DNA of 64,000 bases from Flavobacteriales bacterium. Lineage in GTDB: Bacteria > Bacteroidota > Bacteroidia > Flavobacteriales_D > Parvicellaceae. The stretch lies in assembly GCA_025210295.1 (NCBI GenBank), contig JAOASC010000016.1, positions 372,001 through 436,000 of the forward strand, given 5' to 3'. Position 1 is the first letter of the stretch, and each line of letters begins with the position of its first letter. The notes under the pieces are model-generated. The model had not been told where the DNA came from and ran no database searches. It saw only the letters and a list, made by a program, of their open reading frames with translations. Shown piece by piece: positions 45,597 to 54,708 of this stretch. Made by a program: the position numbers and the translations under genes.

Positions 45597-47117
45597 ATGA
45601 ACCAACGCGGTATTATATTATTCAATCCTAGAAGTGCAGATGCTAAACATCGAATTCCTAATTCTATTTTACAAATTGGGGCATCTATAGAAGGGTTATA
45701 CAACTATCATTTTGTTGATGGCAATCTTGAGGAAAAACCGCTTGAAAAAATATTAAAAATCATCCAAGAAGAAGTTATTGAAATTGTAGGGATGACCGTC
45801 ATGCCTGGACCTCAACTTAAACAGGCGATACCATTTGCAAAAGCAATCAAACAACAACATCCAAACATCAAAATCGTTTGGGGTGGTTATTTTGCTTCTA
45901 ATCAATATAAAGTGGTCTTAACTTCTGGATATGTTGATTTTGTTATTAATGGACCTGGGGATACTGCTTTTCCAATGCTCTGCGAGGCTATTTTTAACCA
46001 TGATCTTTCCAATTTAAGCGCCATCCATAACCTCATTTATTATCAAAATAATGAGTTTATCAAAACAAAAAAGGAAACAATTCCTAATATGGAGCAGTTA
46101 AATGCATTTCCTTATAAAAAGCTAAATGAAAGTTACCCACTAGCTAATTACCTTGCTAAAACATTTATGGGGAATACAACGTTCTCCTACCATTCGAGTT
46201 TTGGGTGTCCATTTACTTGCTCATTTTGTGCAGTTGTTCCTATATACAATGCTCGTTGGAAAGGCCTAAAAGCAGAACGTATTGCTCAAGATGTTCTTCA
46301 TTTTAAACAGCATTACAATATTGATGCAGTTGAATTTCATGACAATAATTTTTTTACTGCTAGAAAACGTGTTGTTGAATTTTCTAAGCAAATTGAAAAT
46401 GAGGGTATTTCTTGGTGGGGAGAAGGAAGAATTGATACCATCAATAAGTATTCTGATGAAGACCTATCTTTAATGAAAAAAGCAGGTTTAAAAATGATTT
46501 TTTTAGGAGCTGAAACGGGGAATGATGCGGTCTTAAAACAAATGGATAAAGGGGGTACACAAACAGGGCAACAGATTAAAGATTTTGCCAAAAGAATGGG
46601 AAAAATAGGCATTATTCCAGAATACAGTTTTGTATTAGGTATGCCAGCTGATCATGAAGAAAAAGTAACCCAACAAATTGATGAGGATATTGAATTTATT
46701 CGAACAATAAAAAAAATAAATCCCAACACAGAAATCATTATTTATATCTACAGCCCTGTACCTACTGAAGGAAGTGAACTGTACCAACAAATACAAGAAC
46801 AAGGCTTTCATTTCCCCAAAAAGTTAGAAGATTGGCTTTCGCCATCGTGGGAAAACTTTGATTTAAGAAAGAATCCACTAACACCATGGTTAACTAAAAA
46901 ACACATTGATAAAATTAAAAATTTTGAAACTGTTTTAAACGCTTACTATCCTACCAAAACTGACTTTAGAATTAAAGGAATAAAAAAACACTTACTAAAA
47001 ATACTTTCATTTTGGAGGTATCACCTTAAGTTTTATTCCTATCCCTATGAGATTAAATTATTCCATAAGCTATGGAAATATAGACAACCTGAAGAACAAG
47101 GTTTTTATTCTGAATGA
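45597..47117 (+). CDS. B12-binding-domain radical SAM protein
   Basis: 506 residues with a B12-binding-like N-terminal domain (about 1-135; VWGGYFASNQYK, INGPGDTAFPMLCEAI). The radical SAM triad is Cys204, Cys208 and Cys211 in GCPFTCSFC, followed by EFHDNNFFTARKRVVEF and IFLGAETGNDAVLKQMDKGG. The basic C-terminal tail is about 90 residues. It starts 12 bp after the sulfotransferase gene and overlaps the following methyltransferase by 4 bp. The residue pattern is closest to the other locus members, so all four probably act on related intermediates. Confidence 0.87.
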   Translation: MNQRGIILFNPRSADAKHRIPNSILQIGASIEGLYNYHFVDGNLEEKPLEKILKIIQEEVIEIVGMTVMPGPQLKQAIPFAKAIKQQHPNIKIVWGGYFASNQYKVVLTSGYVDFVINGPGDTAFPMLCEAIFNHDLSNLSAIHNLIYYQNNEFIKTKKETIPNMEQLNAFPYKKLNESYPLANYLAKTFMGNTTFSYHSSFGCPFTCSFCAVVPIYNARWKGLKAERIAQDVLHFKQHYNIDAVEFHDNNFFTARKRVVEFSKQIENEGISWWGEGRIDTINKYSDEDLSLMKKAGLKMIFLGAETGNDAVLKQMDKGGTQTGQQIKDFAKRMGKIGIIPEYSFVLGMPADHEEKVTQQIDEDIEFIRTIKKINPNTEIIIYIYSPVPTEGSELYQQIQEQGFHFPKKLEDWLSPSWENFDLRKNPLTPWLTKKHIDKIKNFETVLNAYYPTKTDFRIKGIKKHLLKILSFWRYHLKFYSYPYEIKLFHKLWKYRQPEEQGFYSE

Positions 47118-47773
47118 GAAAACTTATCAAAAAAATAGCGTTTCCATTTTTAAATATTTGGTATCAGAAGAAAACCAGCAAAGTAAATTATTATACTAAA
47201 CATGGTATTCGACTAAAAATAAACCCAGGGGTTTTTCATCCTGGAATATTTTTATCAACGAACCTCTTTATTCATTTTATAAATCAACTAAAACTTCAAG
47301 GTAAAAACTTTTTAGAATTGGGAGCTGGTAGCGGTATGATTTCTTTTTTTGCTGCAAAATCTGGAGCCAATGTCACTGCTTCAGATATTAACCCAATGGC
47401 TTTGGACGGACTAAAAGACAATAGTAACAGCAATAAGATCCCTATTACAGTAATAAAATCTGATTTATTTGAGGCCATTTCTCCCAATGACTTTGACCTC
47501 ATTATCATTAACCCTCCCTACTACCCTAAAAATCCTACCTCTGATAAAGAGCAAGCTTTCTTTTGTGGTAATGACTTTGAGTACTTTAAGCAATTATTTA
47601 GCCAACTGTTTGAGAAGTGGTTGGGCATCAACGATATTTATATGATTTTATCGCAAGATTGTGATCTGATAAAAATAAATGACCTAGCCTTAGCTCAGCA
47701 TATTCATCTTATAAAGGTTTATACAACAACTAAAAGAGGAGAGAAAAACTACATTTATCAACTAAAAAAATAG
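47114..47773 (+). CDS. Methyltransferase with NPPY motif (MTS/PrmC-like)
   Basis: 219 residues. SAM motif I is LELGAGSGMISFFAA (about 67-81), then ASDINPMAL and the catalytic NPPYYP (about 134-139). The NPPY tetrapeptide is typical of amino- or nitrogen-directed methyltransferases such as PrmC and MTS-domain enzymes, unlike the other locus methyltransferases. It overlaps the radical SAM gene by 4 bp. N-methylation of an amino sugar or peptide group is therefore possible. Confidence 0.8.
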   Translation: MRKLIKKIAFPFLNIWYQKKTSKVNYYTKHGIRLKINPGVFHPGIFLSTNLFIHFINQLKLQGKNFLELGAGSGMISFFAAKSGANVTASDINPMALDGLKDNSNSNKIPITVIKSDLFEAISPNDFDLIIINPPYYPKNPTSDKEQAFFCGNDFEYFKQLFSQLFEKWLGINDIYMILSQDCDLIKINDLALAQHIHLIKVYTTTKRGEKNYIYQLKK

Positions 47774-47780
47774 TCCATAG

Positions 47781-49301
47781 ATGTCATTTTTTATACTACT
47801 TTCTAAGCATAAAATGATGATTCGTTTTTTATTGATTACGCTTTTATTATTAATAACTTCTATCACTTTTTTCGGTGTTACAGAAGCTCAATTTATTTCT
47901 TGGGATGATCCAGAGCAAGTGACCAATAATCAACTCGTTACCAATCCTGTCTCTTATGAAAACACTGTAAAGATCTTTAATGGTTATACTGCAAAAATGT
48001 ATCAACCTCTAACAACTTTGGTCTATCATCTTCTTTATACTTCAAAAGGAGCCAATCCTATAGCTTTTCACCTTTTAAATTTAAGTCTACATTTAATAAA
48101 CATTATTTTAGTTTTTTTTCTTTTTACTAAGCTTCTAAAAAATGAATTTTACGCGATAATTGTCGCCTCAATTTTTGCCCTTCACCCCATGCAAGTTGAG
48201 GCAGTTTCTTGGATATCCTGCCTTTCGACGTTACTTTCTTCCTTTTTTTATTTGCTGGCTATTTTACTTTATTATCACTATACAAAAAGGCATTCAATAC
48301 TTCTGTATTCGTTGGTACTCATTATTTTCACCTTGGCATTGTATGCAAAAGTAATGGCTGTATCTCTACCTTTATTTTTAGTAGCTATAGATTATTTTGA
48401 AAAGCGGAAATTCCAATGGAATATTTTACTTGAGAAAATACCCTTCCTATTATCAGCTTACTATTTTTCTTATATCGCCTACTCACAAAAGAAAGAGTAT
48501 TTACTAGATGGGTTCAACAATGATATTTTATCTATAGGGGAAGCTTTCTTTGTCTTCCCTTATCAACTTAAAATGTATATTCAATTATTTATTAATCCTA
48601 CCAACATAAGTACTGCTTATGAGGACCCCGTTTCAATTAACATTTTTGGTTATAGTTTATTCTTGGTTTTAGGAACCCTCATACTTTTTAAATTAAATGA
48701 CAAACATAGGAGAAATATCATCTTTGGAATTGTCCTATTTATCATTGCAATTTCACCTACCATAAAAATTAAACCCATTGGACACGAAATCATACAAGAC
48801 AGGTATTTTTATTTAGCAATTTTAGGGCTTGCTTTTCTGATTACCTATAGTATTCAAATGATAAAAAATAAACTAATCCAAACAAGTACAATCATTATTA
48901 CGATTAGTTTTATATTATGGAGTTCGTTTATTACCATTGAACGAGTTCAAGTATGGCAAAACACCTTAACGATATGGGAAGATGCTGTTAATGGACCTCT
49001 GGGTAAACTTTCAGCCGTACATTACTCCAAGGGAGTCGCAAATTTTAATGCTGGGATTCAGCGTCAAGATCATACCTATATTCACACTGCAATTCTAGAC
49101 TTAAACCAATCAATAAAACTAGATAGTCGCTACTGGAAAGCCTATGTAAAAAGAGGTTTTTGTTATTGGATACTAGAAAATAAAGAAGCGGCCATCAAAA
49201 GTTTTAATCAAGCAAAACAACTAGTTGATCGTAAGCAACTCAAGAGTAATGAAGATCTTCAAACCTATCATGAATTAATTACTATCATGACTCAAAAGTA
49301 A
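47781..49301 (+). CDS. TMTC-like membrane glycosyltransferase with C-terminal TPR
   Basis: 506 residues. About 10 hydrophobic helices follow a first loop containing WDDPEQV (Asp42-Asp43), the acidic pair of GT-C enzymes, and then HPMQVEAVSWI (about 138-148), a hallmark of TMTC-type O-mannosyltransferases and their bacterial TPR relatives. The last 90 residues form TPR-like helices (SIKLDSRYWKAYVKRGFCYW). The start may be Met12 or Met13. It may glycosylate exported proteins or lipids using a polyprenyl-phosphate sugar. Confidence 0.75.
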   Translation: MSFFILLSKHKMMIRFLLITLLLLITSITFFGVTEAQFISWDDPEQVTNNQLVTNPVSYENTVKIFNGYTAKMYQPLTTLVYHLLYTSKGANPIAFHLLNLSLHLINIILVFFLFTKLLKNEFYAIIVASIFALHPMQVEAVSWISCLSTLLSSFFYLLAILLYYHYTKRHSILLYSLVLIIFTLALYAKVMAVSLPLFLVAIDYFEKRKFQWNILLEKIPFLLSAYYFSYIAYSQKKEYLLDGFNNDILSIGEAFFVFPYQLKMYIQLFINPTNISTAYEDPVSINIFGYSLFLVLGTLILFKLNDKHRRNIIFGIVLFIIAISPTIKIKPIGHEIIQDRYFYLAILGLAFLITYSIQMIKNKLIQTSTIIITISFILWSSFITIERVQVWQNTLTIWEDAVNGPLGKLSAVHYSKGVANFNAGIQRQDHTYIHTAILDLNQSIKLDSRYWKAYVKRGFCYWILENKEAAIKSFNQAKQLVDRKQLKSNEDLQTYHELITIMTQK

Positions 49302-49397
49302 AGCTTAATTTATAAGCTAGAATGCTACAGAAAAATGATATCTTTAAATTTCAAAACTTCTTCATTGGTTTAACCTTTATCGTAATAGTTGTAAAAC

Positions 49398-50561
49398 ATG
49401 AATAAACACCTTGCTAAAATTTTTTCTAATGCTATTCGTGTTTTTATTACGCCTGCTTCCCTATTGCTCAACTCTCTTATCGTAGTTCACTTTTATGGTA
49501 AAGAATTATGGGGAGAGTTTGTTACGATATTACTTCTTATCAACCTCATTACTCATTTTCTTCAATGGGGAAACAAAGAGTATTTAGTGAGAGCATTTAG
49601 TCAATCCCCTGCGAATATGGGGTCTAATTTTTACAACAATTTATTTACAAGAAGCTTACTAATTCTTCCGGTATTACCAGTGCTTTACGTGTATTATCCT
49701 GAGCTCTTTATTTATCTCTTTCTATGGATTACAAGTGCTTTCTTTTATTTATCAACAGAAAGTATCATTGTCTATACTAAACGTTTTACACCACAAGTTT
49801 TTATTGAGACCTTTTCTACATTTATTCTATTTGGTATTCTCTATTTTAGCCCACACCTTGACTTACTACTGCTGATCCAAGTCTACACAGTGATTTTGTT
49901 TATCAAAACATTCATTACCATTTTTGTCTATTATCCTCAAATTTTACTACCTAAAATACAGTTAAAAGAACTTACTAAAACATTTTCATTTTTAGTGATT
50001 GGCTTGAGTGGATTATTACAATCTCGGGTAGACCAATATATCATTGCTGCTTTTTCTGATAAGGAAACATTAGCTACCTTTCAAATTTTCTTATCAGCAT
50101 TTATTTTGCTTCAAGCATTTAGCGCCATTATTATCATGCCCTTTAATAAAGTATTATATAGAATTAACAGTACAACCTACACCAAAACGCAACGCCAATT
50201 TTTAATTTACAGTATTCCTACAGTTCTTGTTTTAGGGACATTAATTAGCTTTTTACTAATCATTCTGTTTCAAATCAATATTTCTTGGTGGTACTTTATT
50301 TTTGGAATTTTATTTGCTTTTCCTCCTTTTTACTATGTTCCTATTATTATTCTATATTATCGTTTAGGTAAAGAAAATGAAGTGATTTGGATTAATTATA
50401 TTGGAGCTGGAATTAACCTTATTTTTACCTATATTCTCATTCTTAATCACCATCCTTATGGAGCCATTATAGCATCTGCAATCACCCAATGGTTAATGTT
50501 AATCTGGTATAATTCTCGAAAAAAAGCGCTTATTCATGAAATTGAAATGTCCAACCTGTAA
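49398..50561 (+). CDS. Polysaccharide flippase (MATE/Wzx-like), short
   Basis: 387 residues with about 11-12 hydrophobic helices in two similar halves, and VVHFYGKELWGEFVTILLLINLI near the start, typical of Wzx/MurJ-superfamily oligosaccharide flippases. It is shorter than most Wzx proteins (about 420-480). The likely role is moving a lipid-linked repeat unit across the inner membrane. It overlaps the next methyltransferase by 26 bp. Upstream, 49302-49397 holds no gene. Confidence 0.75.
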   Translation: MNKHLAKIFSNAIRVFITPASLLLNSLIVVHFYGKELWGEFVTILLLINLITHFLQWGNKEYLVRAFSQSPANMGSNFYNNLFTRSLLILPVLPVLYVYYPELFIYLFLWITSAFFYLSTESIIVYTKRFTPQVFIETFSTFILFGILYFSPHLDLLLLIQVYTVILFIKTFITIFVYYPQILLPKIQLKELTKTFSFLVIGLSGLLQSRVDQYIIAAFSDKETLATFQIFLSAFILLQAFSAIIIMPFNKVLYRINSTTYTKTQRQFLIYSIPTVLVLGTLISFLLIILFQINISWWYFIFGILFAFPPFYYVPIIILYYRLGKENEVIWINYIGAGINLIFTYILILNHHPYGAIIASAITQWLMLIWYNSRKKALIHEIEMSNL

Positions 50562-51372
50562 AGAACCACTAAACGATAAATACACTTGTAGCAACAAGCA
50601 TCAATTTTTTCTTGATGAAGATGTTTTAGTTTTATTAGACGAGCAATTTAAAATTAAATTAACGCATTGGCTATCTAAATTCGAAAACTTTCGTTTGGAT
50701 ACTCTCCCCCAGCTTGATTTTGAAAACTTACCGCATGCGGGAGTCAAAATCAATAAAAACCTTTGGAAAGCGAGAATAGCTGATTTAAAACTAATCACCA
50801 ATGTTATACAACCACATCATCAATCTGTTCTTGATGTTGGAAGTTGGAACGGATGGTTAGCCAACTCACTTTCTCAATTAGGAAAAACAGTTACAGCAGT
50901 AGATTACTTTATTCATGAATTGGATGGGCTAAAAGCTAGGAAACATTTTACGACCCCGTCTTGGACATCGATACAAATGGATCTCGAAAACCTAGCTATC
51001 TTTGAAAATCAATTTGATGTGATTATTCTCAATCGTTGTTTAGCGTATTTTACTGATATTCACCAATTCATTGAAATGGCTAAACAATTACTTGCTCCAA
51101 AAGGACTATTAATTATTACAGGGATAAACATTAGCTCTAGTGAAGCTGAAGAACTAACTAAGGCTAAAGTCCTTTTTAAGGAAAAATATCAACAAAACTT
51201 ATTTTTTAAAGCTTCAAAAGGATATTTAGATCCTAATGATTTAAAATCTATTCAGCAACATGCTATTCAACTTCAAGTTTACCCTAACTGGAAAAATTGG
51301 ATAAAAAAAATACTATTTCCCCATAAAGGGGTGACCTATTATGGGATTTATTCTAAAACAGCGAATAAATAA
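50536..51372 (+). CDS. Class I methyltransferase with N-terminal zinc ribbon
   Basis: 278 residues. The first 45 carry a Trm112-like zinc ribbon (Cys5, Cys8, Cys18 and KHQF in place of the fourth Cys), seen in lipid- and ubiquinone-type methyltransferases. SAM motif I is VLDVGSWNGWLANSLSQ (about 96-112), followed by VIILNRCLAYFTDI. The long overlap with the flippase gene (26 bp) shows co-translation. Its 3' end overlaps a small convergent gene by 20 bp. Confidence 0.82.
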   Translation: MKLKCPTCKEPLNDKYTCSNKHQFFLDEDVLVLLDEQFKIKLTHWLSKFENFRLDTLPQLDFENLPHAGVKINKNLWKARIADLKLITNVIQPHHQSVLDVGSWNGWLANSLSQLGKTVTAVDYFIHELDGLKARKHFTTPSWTSIQMDLENLAIFENQFDVIILNRCLAYFTDIHQFIEMAKQLLAPKGLLIITGINISSSEAEELTKAKVLFKEKYQQNLFFKASKGYLDPNDLKSIQQHAIQLQVYPNWKNWIKKILFPHKGVTYYGIYSKTANK

Positions 51373-51514
51373 ACGGCGCTAAGACACTCCCTTCCCCCAA
51401 GATAACAATGACACCAATTAAAATGAGTACTATAACAATTGGATATAGCCAATAAACTCTCTTTTCATTTAAAAACTTGAAGAATAATTTTATTATTGTT
51501 AATTTATTTCTCAT
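51353..51514 (-). CDS. DUF5989 family small membrane protein
   Basis: A 53-residue gene. It starts MRNKLTIIKLFFKFLNEKR, has one hydrophobic helix (about 24-40) and ends GSVLAPFIYSLF. The LAPFIY terminus and single-helix layout match DUF5989, which accompanies carbamoyltransferase and SxtJ genes in many glycan and natural-product loci. SxtJ lies just upstream on the same strand (194-bp gap), and the next gene up is the carbamoyltransferase, so the known trio is complete. It overlaps the convergent methyltransferase by 20 bp. Confidence 0.85.
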   Translation of the reverse strand: MRNKLTIIKLFFKFLNEKRVYWLYPIVIVLILIGVIVILGEGSVLAPFIYSLF

Positions 51515-51546
51515 TTACATCAATAATAATTGCATAGCTTATATTC

Positions 51547-51663
51547 GTGCCAAAGAAGCTGACTCTATCGATTTTAAGTAACGGTAAAGATAAAGAAAAG
51601 ATCTTAAATATAGGATTTGGAACTGGAGCAGCCATTGTCTCGTTTTCTAACCTAAATAATTAA
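51547..51663 (+). pseudogene. Possible C-terminal remnant of a ketoacyl-ACP synthase III
   Basis: In the SxtJ-DUF5989 gap, the plus strand reads a 38-codon stretch from a GTG ending LTLSIL...KILNIGFGTGAAIVSF...stop. The GFGxG segment near a C-terminus resembles the last strand pair of FabH-like enzymes. No start, active site or upstream body is present, so it would be a decayed fragment. Chance similarity is possible. The rest of 51515-51708 shows nothing else. Confidence 0.25.
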
Positions 51664-51708
51664 TTAAGAAAACGTCAGATCCTGTGTTCGCTACAACATA
51701 AAAACAAA

Positions 51709-52077
51709 CTATTCATTTAGTTTTTTCTTGTCTATTTCTTGAACAGAATCTACCCATCCAACCTTATACTTTTTAGATCTAAATAGCCCTATTGGCGTAA
51801 TGATAAAATAAAATACTAAACCAATTAAGATATAAGAAGTTACAGTTCCTATGGGTTTGGTTATCAACATAAGCGTTGCAAACTCAGCTCTTAATATTGG
51901 TGTAAATAAACTTCCCATTAACTGTAGCAATAATAGTGTTGTAATTGTCCAAAAATAGGTCGGATTTAACAATAGTAACAAACCTAGTATCCCTAACAAT
52001 AAAGCTCCAAATAAAAACATGTTTTTTCTAGGATGAAGCCCATAATAGATCAACCATTTTTCTTTAATCCAATTCAT
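51709..52077 (-). CDS. SxtJ family membrane protein
   Basis: 122 residues with three hydrophobic helices (about 20-38, 42-58 and 78-98). The C-terminal segment FYFIITPIGLFRSKKY matches the SxtJ pattern (xYxxxTPIGLxxR). It overlaps the carbamoyltransferase by 14 bp. SxtJ is found next to carbamoyltransferases in saxitoxin and extracellular-polysaccharide loci; its exact role is unknown, perhaps membrane recruitment of the enzyme. Confidence 0.85.
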   Translation of the reverse strand: MNWIKEKWLIYYGLHPRKNMFLFGALLLGILGLLLLLNPTYFWTITTLLLLQLMGSLFTPILRAEFATLMLITKPIGTVTSYILIGLVFYFIITPIGLFRSKKYKVGWVDSVQEIDKKKLNE

Positions 52078-53791
52078 AGCTCTTATTGGTTGGTTTAATA
52101 TGCTTATTTTCAGATTTTAATAATAGAATATTTTCCATTACCAATACATCCATTGCTGTATTAAAAAAGCAATCAATCGCTTGTTTGGGGCTACATACAA
52201 TAGGTTCTCCACGCTCATTGAATGAGGTATTAATTAAAACTGGGATACCGCTTTGTTTTTTAAAAGCTGTTAAAAGTTGATAAAGTGCTGGATTAAAATC
52301 TGCTGTCAACTTCTGAACTCTGGCAGTATGATCTTTATGAATACATGATGGTATTTTTTCAGCCTCTTGCTTCCCTTTGGCTACATACAACATCCTTGAA
52401 TAGTCGTACCCTTCATCTTCAAAATAAGCATCAAAATCTTCAGCAAGTACAACTGGTGCAAATGGTCTAAACCCCTCTCTTTTCTTTATTTTTAAGTTTA
52501 ATATGGATTTCATCTCTGGAAAATTAGGGCTGGCTAAAATACTCCGATTGCCTAATGCCCTTGGTCCAAATTCCATCCTCCCTTGAAACCATCCAACAAC
52601 TTTTCCTCGATGTAAGTATTTTGCTGTTTGAACAACTAACTCCTCTTCTTTCATGACATGATAGTTAATACCATCATCAATACTTTGAATCACCTCATTG
52701 GAAGTAAATTGAGGCCCTAAAAACTCTTGGTTTAATTTTTGGGCTATTGATTTACTTTGATAGTAACTCCACAAAGCTGCTCCCATAGCCCCTCCTCCAT
52801 CTCCTGAAGCCGATTGAATAAAAACAGTTTGAAAAGCATTATTTTTTATGATTCCTGAATTGAGGACACAGTTTAAGGCTACTCCACCTGAATATACTAA
52901 ATTTTCCATTCCAGTTTTACCTTGCACATAAGCAACTAACTTGTAAACCAATTCTTCGGTTACTTTCTGAATTGAAGCCGCAACATCTTTATAAAATTGC
53001 GTCATAGGTTCCTTAGCCTTTCTGGATTGAACACCAAAAACTTGCTCAAATTGTTTATTAACCATTTTTAAATCATTCAAAAAGCCTAATTTATCTAATT
53101 GTAAGGTAATTACTCCTTGATCAGAAATAGAAACAAAATTAGTATAAATGACTTCTTTATATTGAGGTACTCCATAAGGAGCCAATCCCATCAATTTATA
53201 TTCTCCAGAATTTACTTTAAAACCGCAATACTGTGTAAAAGCCGAATACAACAATCCTATAGAATGTGGAAAATGTTGTTCAGCAATAGGTTTTAATCGA
53301 CCTTTCTCATAAACTCCATACGAAGTACAAGCTTTTTCTCCAACTCCATCTATTGTTAAATAAGCTGCTTTTTCAAATGAACTTTGATAACAAGCATTCG
53401 CCGCATGTGCTAAATGATGTTGGCAATATGAAAAATCTCCTTTAAAATCAAAACGTTTTCTAAAGGTGTCTTCAATCCAAAACTTCTCTTTTACCCAAGC
53501 TTGTATTGCCTTTTTAAAAGGACGAAAACCTAATGGAGCTTGTTTGGTAAAATTGTCTAAAATTCGCTCAAACTTAGTAAACGGTTTTTCAAAAAAAACG
53601 ACCTCATCGATAGCATCGCTATTGATTTTAGCTTCTTTCAAACAATATTGAATCGCATTTTCTGGGAAAGCTTGATCATGTTTTATTCGTGTAAATCGTT
53701 CTTCTAAAGCAGCTGCTACAATACTTCCCTCAACAATTAAACAAGCTGAAGAATCATGAAAATATGCTGATATGCCAAGGATAATACGCAT
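52064..53791 (-). CDS. Carbamoyltransferase, NodU/CmcH family
   Basis: 575 residues. The N-terminal Kae1-like domain opens ILGISAYFHDSSACLI and has the metal-binding QHHLAHAA (about 130-137). The C-terminal YrdC-like region includes GRMEFGPRALGNRSILASP. These enzymes transfer a carbamoyl group from carbamoyl phosphate via carbamoyl-adenylate to a hydroxyl of a sugar or other product. Its ATG overlaps the GNAT stop (TAATG), and SxtJ follows, so it is part of the glycan decoration set. The acceptor is unknown. Confidence 0.93.
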   Translation of the reverse strand: MRIILGISAYFHDSSACLIVEGSIVAAALEERFTRIKHDQAFPENAIQYCLKEAKINSDAIDEVVFFEKPFTKFERILDNFTKQAPLGFRPFKKAIQAWVKEKFWIEDTFRKRFDFKGDFSYCQHHLAHAANACYQSSFEKAAYLTIDGVGEKACTSYGVYEKGRLKPIAEQHFPHSIGLLYSAFTQYCGFKVNSGEYKLMGLAPYGVPQYKEVIYTNFVSISDQGVITLQLDKLGFLNDLKMVNKQFEQVFGVQSRKAKEPMTQFYKDVAASIQKVTEELVYKLVAYVQGKTGMENLVYSGGVALNCVLNSGIIKNNAFQTVFIQSASGDGGGAMGAALWSYYQSKSIAQKLNQEFLGPQFTSNEVIQSIDDGINYHVMKEEELVVQTAKYLHRGKVVGWFQGRMEFGPRALGNRSILASPNFPEMKSILNLKIKKREGFRPFAPVVLAEDFDAYFEDEGYDYSRMLYVAKGKQEAEKIPSCIHKDHTARVQKLTADFNPALYQLLTAFKKQSGIPVLINTSFNERGEPIVCSPKQAIDCFFNTAMDVLVMENILLLKSENKHIKPTNKSYELD

Positions 53792-54708
53792 TAAAACACA
53801 TCCATATCCATAAAGTTCAACCTCACCTTCTTAAAATCGAGCGCTTGCTCTTGGAGTTGATAGGAGCTCACCAGAAATGATGGTTCTTTTTTAAGCACCT
53901 TTTCCATTTGCTTAGCCTCTTGTGTTTGTGCTTGAATATGAAAAACCATATCGTGAATCCAACTCTTTTTGAGTATACGTTTTATTATTTTGAGCATCTC
54001 TTCAATATTTGAATGCTCTTGGGTGTAAATGTAACCTACAGTTACATAAACATCAAATTTTAAACAAAGAATTACGTTTTCTATTTCAATCCAAAACAAG
54101 GTATTATTGGCTTTCATTTTAAAAAATGAAGCGTGATATCCATTCTGAAATGAATCACGAACATGCAAAGCTTTATTAAAACTAATCTGATAGTCTTTCA
54201 ACGCTTTTTTTAATCGCTGTTGTTGAACCAACGGAGCTAATTTTCTTAAGATTTTAGAGAAGAAAGGGGAAATTCCTTTTATATGAAAACGAACGAAATG
54301 ATTGCCATCTTTCCATCCCCACTTTTTACAAACCTTGTATGTTTGCTGACTCTGAAAAGCATAGAGGGTCGTTATATTTTTAGCCATTGCCGCTTCGTAT
54401 AGCGCTACGTATAAAACATTAAAGGTTCCCTTTCCTCTATATTTTTCTATTAAAAAAAAATCCCCCAATGAGAGCGTTCTGATTTCATCATTTCCTGATT
54501 CAAACGATTGAAAAATGGCTCCCATAAACCCTACTATTAAATCATCAACTAACAATACTTGTGAAAAAACAGTCACATCAGGTAAGCTTAATCCATATTT
54601 AATTTCAAAATATTGGGGCTTTACATTTCTATTAAAAATTTCTTTATAAAGCTTACACAAACCATTCAGGTGCTTTGCTTCTATTAATTCTACCCTAATA
54701 TTTTCCAT
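53791..54708 (-). CDS. GNAT-family acetyltransferase-like protein
   Basis: 305 residues. The N-terminal half is a GNAT fold: LVDDLIVGFMGAIF, LGDFFLIEKYRGKGTFNVLY with the RGKG acetyl-CoA loop, then an amphipathic helix and LYAFQSQQTYKVCKKWGW. The C-terminal half (about 160-305) is not recognisable and may bind the acceptor. It overlaps the polysaccharide deacetylase by 14 bp. N- or O-acylation of an amino sugar in the same polymer is a reasonable inference. Confidence 0.75.
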   Translation of the reverse strand: MENIRVELIEAKHLNGLCKLYKEIFNRNVKPQYFEIKYGLSLPDVTVFSQVLLVDDLIVGFMGAIFQSFESGNDEIRTLSLGDFFLIEKYRGKGTFNVLYVALYEAAMAKNITTLYAFQSQQTYKVCKKWGWKDGNHFVRFHIKGISPFFSKILRKLAPLVQQQRLKKALKDYQISFNKALHVRDSFQNGYHASFFKMKANNTLFWIEIENVILCLKFDVYVTVGYIYTQEHSNIEEMLKIIKRILKKSWIHDMVFHIQAQTQEAKQMEKVLKKEPSFLVSSYQLQEQALDFKKVRLNFMDMDVF

